Of a stretch of 7,980 nucleotides of DNA, positions 5,974 through 7,980 are shown piece after piece; the first letter of the stretch is position 1; each line of letters starts with the position of its first letter. Source of the stretch: Archaeoglobaceae archaeon. GTDB lineage: Archaea > Halobacteriota > Archaeoglobi > Archaeoglobales > JdFR-42. The stretch lies in the NCBI GenBank assembly GCA_015523685.1, contig WAJW01000034.1:1-7980 (forward strand), read 5' to 3'. The position numbers and the translations under genes were made by a program. The notes under the pieces are model-generated. The model was not told where the DNA came from and did no database searches. It saw only the letters and a list, made by a program, of their open reading frames with translations.

Positions 5974-7185
5974 CCAGTCCTCGAGGTATTTTAACTGGGA
6001 ATCAGTGAGCTGATCTATCTCAACACCCATGCTCCTGAGTTTAAGATCGGCCACGGTCAGATCTATCTCTTCAGGAACAGGATAGAGTCCGGGATTGAGG
6101 GATTTCCAGTTTTTTGAAATGTACTCGGCGGTGAGAGCCTGATTTGAAAAGCTCATATCCATGACCTCAATTGGGTGTCCCTCACCCATGACAAGGTTTA
6201 CGAGTCTTCCCTCGGCGAGAAGGTAGAGTCTCTTTCCGTCAACAACGTATTCGGTTATGAGTTCCCGCACTTCCCTTGAGGTTTCTGATATCCTCTCAAG
6301 GCTCTCGACATCTATCTCAACGTTGAAGTGTCCGGCATTAGCAAGAAGAGCTCTGTTTTTCATTTTTCTGAAATGCTCCTCTCTTATAACATCCCTGTTT
6401 CCGGTTGCTGTGATGAATATATCCCCTATTTTTACCGCATCGTCCATCTTCATAACTCTGAATCCGTCCATCAGGGCTTCGAGAGCCCTCACCGGATCAA
6501 CTTCCGTAACAACAACGTTTGCTCCGAGACCTCTCGCCCTCATCGCTATTCCTCTCCCGCACCATCCGTATCCCGCAACCACCACGGTTTTTCCAGCTAT
6601 CAGGACATTGGTTCCCCGAATAATCCCGTCAAACGTTGACTGTCCAGTCCCGTATCTGTTATCGAACAGATACTTTGTTCTCGCATCGTTAACGGCAAAC
6701 ACCGGAAATGAAAGTATGCCATCTCTCTCCATGGCCCTTATACGATTGATTCCGGTCGTTGTTTCCTCCGAACCTCCTTTAACGCCCCTAAGTTCATCTT
6801 TTCTGCGGGTGTGCAATCTGAATATGAGATCTCCTCCATCATCGATCACTATATCAGGAGAGTGGTCGATAACCCTGTCAATTGAATCATAGTATTTCTT
6901 CTCGGTCTGCCCGTATTTTGCATAGCAGGATACGTTATCCCGCTCTTTCAGAGCTTCAGCAACATCGTCATCAGTGCTCATCGGGTTACAGCCTGTAATG
7001 GCCACCTCAGCACCACCCTCCACAAGTGTTTCAACCAGACAGGCGGTCTTGGCCTCAACATGAAGGGCCATGCCAACAACACATCCTGAAAGGGGTCTCT
7101 CATCTGAAAATCTATCTCTGATAATTCCAAGCACATCCATTCTTTCCCTCGCCCAGCTTATCTTGAGCTCTCCTCTGCCTTTCAT
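5959..7185 (-). CDS. ahcY: S-adenosylhomocysteine hydrolase (archaeal type; may act on S-inosylhomocysteine)
   Basis: This NAD-dependent cytosolic enzyme splits S-adenosylhomocysteine, the product of methyltransferases, into homocysteine and adenosine. The 408 residues carry the family signatures: 'LHVEAKTACLVETL' (41-54), 'GGAEV...CNPMSTDDDVA' (57-76), 'DDGGDL' (115-120), 'EETTTGI' (140-146), 'VNDARTKYLFDNRYGTGQS' (165-183) with Lys171, Asp175 and Asn176 in catalytic positions, the NAD fold 'GYGWCGRG' (205-212), 'TATGNRDVI' (260-267), 'NAGHFNVEID' (283-292) and His337 in 'GEGHPIEVMDMSF'. It ends in the short archaeal-type tail. The frame extends 15 codons upstream to an ATG at 7230, which overlaps the preceding stop as ATGA. 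I prefer the ATG at 7185 because a strong ribosome-binding site sits 6 bases before it and the family match starts there. In methanogens a relative hydrolyses S-inosylhomocysteine instead, so the substrate is not certain. Confidence 0.95.
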   Translation of the reverse strand: MKGRGELKISWARERMDVLGIIRDRFSDERPLSGCVVGMALHVEAKTACLVETLVEGGAEVAITGCNPMSTDDDVAEALKERDNVSCYAKYGQTEKKYYDSIDRVIDHSPDIVIDDGGDLIFRLHTRRKDELRGVKGGSEETTTGINRIRAMERDGILSFPVFAVNDARTKYLFDNRYGTGQSTFDGIIRGTNVLIAGKTVVVAGYGWCGRGIAMRARGLGANVVVTEVDPVRALEALMDGFRVMKMDDAVKIGDIFITATGNRDVIREEHFRKMKNRALLANAGHFNVEIDVESLERISETSREVRELITEYVVDGKRLYLLAEGRLVNLVMGEGHPIEVMDMSFSNQALTAEYISKNWKSLNPGLYPVPEEIDLTVADLKLRSMGVEIDQLTDSQLKYLEDWKTGT

Positions 7186-7191
7186 CCTGCA

Positions 7192-7199
7192 CACCTCAC
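7192..7199 (-). promoter_or_regulatory. Shine-Dalgarno deciding the ahcY start
   Basis: The minus strand reads GTGAGGTG, with GAGGTG complementary to the 16S rRNA tail and ending six bases before the ATG at 7185. It lies inside the longer reading frame from 7230 and favours the shorter start. A TATA-like TTAAATA (7208-7214) is centred about 26 bases before the same ATG and may provide an additional promoter. Confidence 0.65.
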
Positions 7200-7226
7200 T
7201 CCGGAAGTATTTAACATTATTGAGTT

Positions 7227-7949
7227 TCATTCATACTCATCAAGCATCAGAATCCTCTCCGGATATTCCCTCACGCTCCCCTCCCTTTGCCTCAATCTTA
7301 CCAGTTCTTGGAGGAATCTTTCACATTCCTCCGCATCTTCATTCAAAAGTTTTTCAAGGGGGAATCGAACACCGAGAACTCTTCGTGGCAGGATATGTCT
7401 TGTGGATTTGGGAGGCAGGGGGCTGAATTTCATGGCGTTTTCAATAATTTCTTCTCTGGTAAATGGTCTGTAGCAGAATACCGGATAAGGAGATGACGTG
7501 TGAGGTGTAAATCCAATTTTGAATCTTTCTTTCAGCTTCTCGAGCATATCTATGGCAGTTGTTCTGTCAAGATCAACCTCATAACTTTTCCCTCTGTAGG
7601 CAATCCAGCAATCACTTCCTTCGCCTCTCTCTCCAATCGGAAAAAGATTTCTGAGAGTGGATAAATCCGTTTCTATAATCCTGTTCCATGCCTCGATTCT
7701 CACTTCAGAATAGTCGATGATCTGGGCTATTATCGTTCGGGCTGAAATTGATTTCAGAGCTTCAACCCTGTGGTTTCCGTCGATAACAACATATCTGTCT
7801 TTTTCTCTGACAACAATTACCGGATTTTTCAGGAATCCATGTTTCTCAATCTTCCTTTTTAAAAAATCCACTCCATCGGGAATGGTCCTCTCATGAATGA
7901 GAACATCTTCCAGTGGTATGGCCTCCAGATTAATATCATAAATCTGCAT
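7227..7949 (-). CDS. ParB/sulfiredoxin-fold protein, candidate SerK/SbnI-like amino-acid kinase
   Basis: This 240-residue protein begins with a ParB-type nucleotide-binding domain: 'IPLEDVLIHE' (11-20), 'IEKHGFLKNPVIV' (34-46) and the hallmark 'VVIDGNHRVEALKS' (54-67, DGNHR at 57-61). It lacks the helix-turn-helix of chromosome-partitioning ParB. It has instead a longer C-terminal part with 'FTREEIIENAMKF' and 'PLPPKSTRHILPRRV' (177-191), a layout I associate with the free-serine kinases SerK (Thermococcus) and SbnI (Staphylococcus). In those, a glutamate early in the ParB domain is catalytic, and Glu20 in 'HE' sits in the comparable place. The assignment is by pattern memory, so the kinase role is inference; serine, threonine or another small alcohol could be the substrate. 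A partitioning or DNA-binding regulator is the alternative. Translation probably starts leaderless at the ATG at 7949. The stop overlaps the longer ahcY frame, and ahcY follows within 41 bases of the stop. Confidence 0.75.
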   Translation of the reverse strand: MQIYDINLEAIPLEDVLIHERTIPDGVDFLKRKIEKHGFLKNPVIVVREKDRYVVIDGNHRVEALKSISARTIIAQIIDYSEVRIEAWNRIIETDLSTLRNLFPIGERGEGSDCWIAYRGKSYEVDLDRTTAIDMLEKLKERFKIGFTPHTSSPYPVFCYRPFTREEIIENAMKFSPLPPKSTRHILPRRVLGVRFPLEKLLNEDAEECERFLQELVRLRQREGSVREYPERILMLDEYE

Positions 7950-7971
7950 ATTTAATAGTCAGGTCTGTTCC

Positions 7972-7980
7972 TAAAAATAA
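7972..7980 (-). promoter_or_regulatory. TATA-like box for the ParB-fold gene
   Basis: The minus strand reads TTATTTTTA, centred about 27 bases upstream of the ATG at 7949. There is no ribosome-binding site before that ATG. The BRE would fall beyond the window edge, so the promoter is only partly visible. Confidence 0.45.

Noticed and set aside
6257..6892. 211-codon open frame on the plus strand
   Set aside because: It lies wholly opposite ahcY, whose conserved motifs fix the minus strand as coding. The product is a low-complexity Ser/Pro/Thr/Leu-rich shadow with no domain.
7227..7949. Chromosome-partitioning ParB
   Set aside because: There is no ParA neighbour, no helix-turn-helix after the ParB domain and no parS-like site in view. 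The C-terminal part looks like the SerK/SbnI type.
1..7980. CRISPR array, tRNA, rRNA, insertion sequence or attachment site
   Set aside because: I saw no regularly spaced repeats, tRNA-like arms, transposase motifs or target-site duplications on either strand.

Overview
The window looks like chromosomal DNA from a euryarchaeon, most likely an Archaeoglobales-type thermophile (Archaeoglobus, Geoglobus or Ferroglobus relatives). The lineage call is inference. It rests on an archaeal-type S-adenosylhomocysteine hydrolase ending in a short '...YL..W..GT' tail, a geranylgeranyl-reductase-family flavoprotein, a CobD-type enzyme, a COG1361/CARDB-like surface protein beside a YIP1 membrane protein, and TATA boxes about 25-28 bases upstream of several start codons. 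There are no rRNA or tRNA genes, CRISPR arrays, insertion sequences or phage genes.

All eight genes lie on the minus strand, so transcription runs from the right edge to the left and the gene order below follows transcription. (1) 7227-7949 is a ParB/sulfiredoxin-fold protein resembling free-serine kinases of the SerK/SbnI type. (2) 5959-7185 is S-adenosylhomocysteine (or S-inosylhomocysteine) hydrolase, whose reading frame extends back to overlap gene 1. (3) A 113-base gap holds a hairpin cluster and a clear promoter. (4) 5375-5845 is an unrecognised 156-residue protein. (5) 4309-5337 is a CobD-like threonine-phosphate decarboxylase. (6) 3137-4312 is a geranylgeranyl reductase family protein, coupled to CobD by a 4-base ATGA overlap. 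(7) 1986-3095 is a major facilitator transporter. (8) 1333-1944 is a YIP1-domain membrane protein. (9) 1-1336 is a large exported CARDB/COG1361-like protein with a C-terminal membrane helix. It overlaps the YIP1 gene by 4 bases and runs off the left edge.

Functionally the right half suggests amino-acid and cofactor metabolism: SAH recycling, a possible amino-acid kinase, and the aminopropanol-phosphate branch of cobalamin synthesis. The centre holds an isoprenoid-reducing flavoenzyme, and the left third concerns the cell envelope. The most interesting idea is that the SerK-like ParB-fold protein might phosphorylate serine or threonine. If threonine, it could supply the substrate of the nearby CobD, a step often unassigned in archaea. 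Two non-coding structures also stand out: a perfect 10-bp inverted repeat just upstream of the likely YIP1 start, and overlapping, mutually exclusive stems at the ahcY stop codon. Several genes seem to be expressed as leaderless messages from short (about 37-base) promoter-bearing gaps, so the same-strand block is probably several short transcription units and not one operon.
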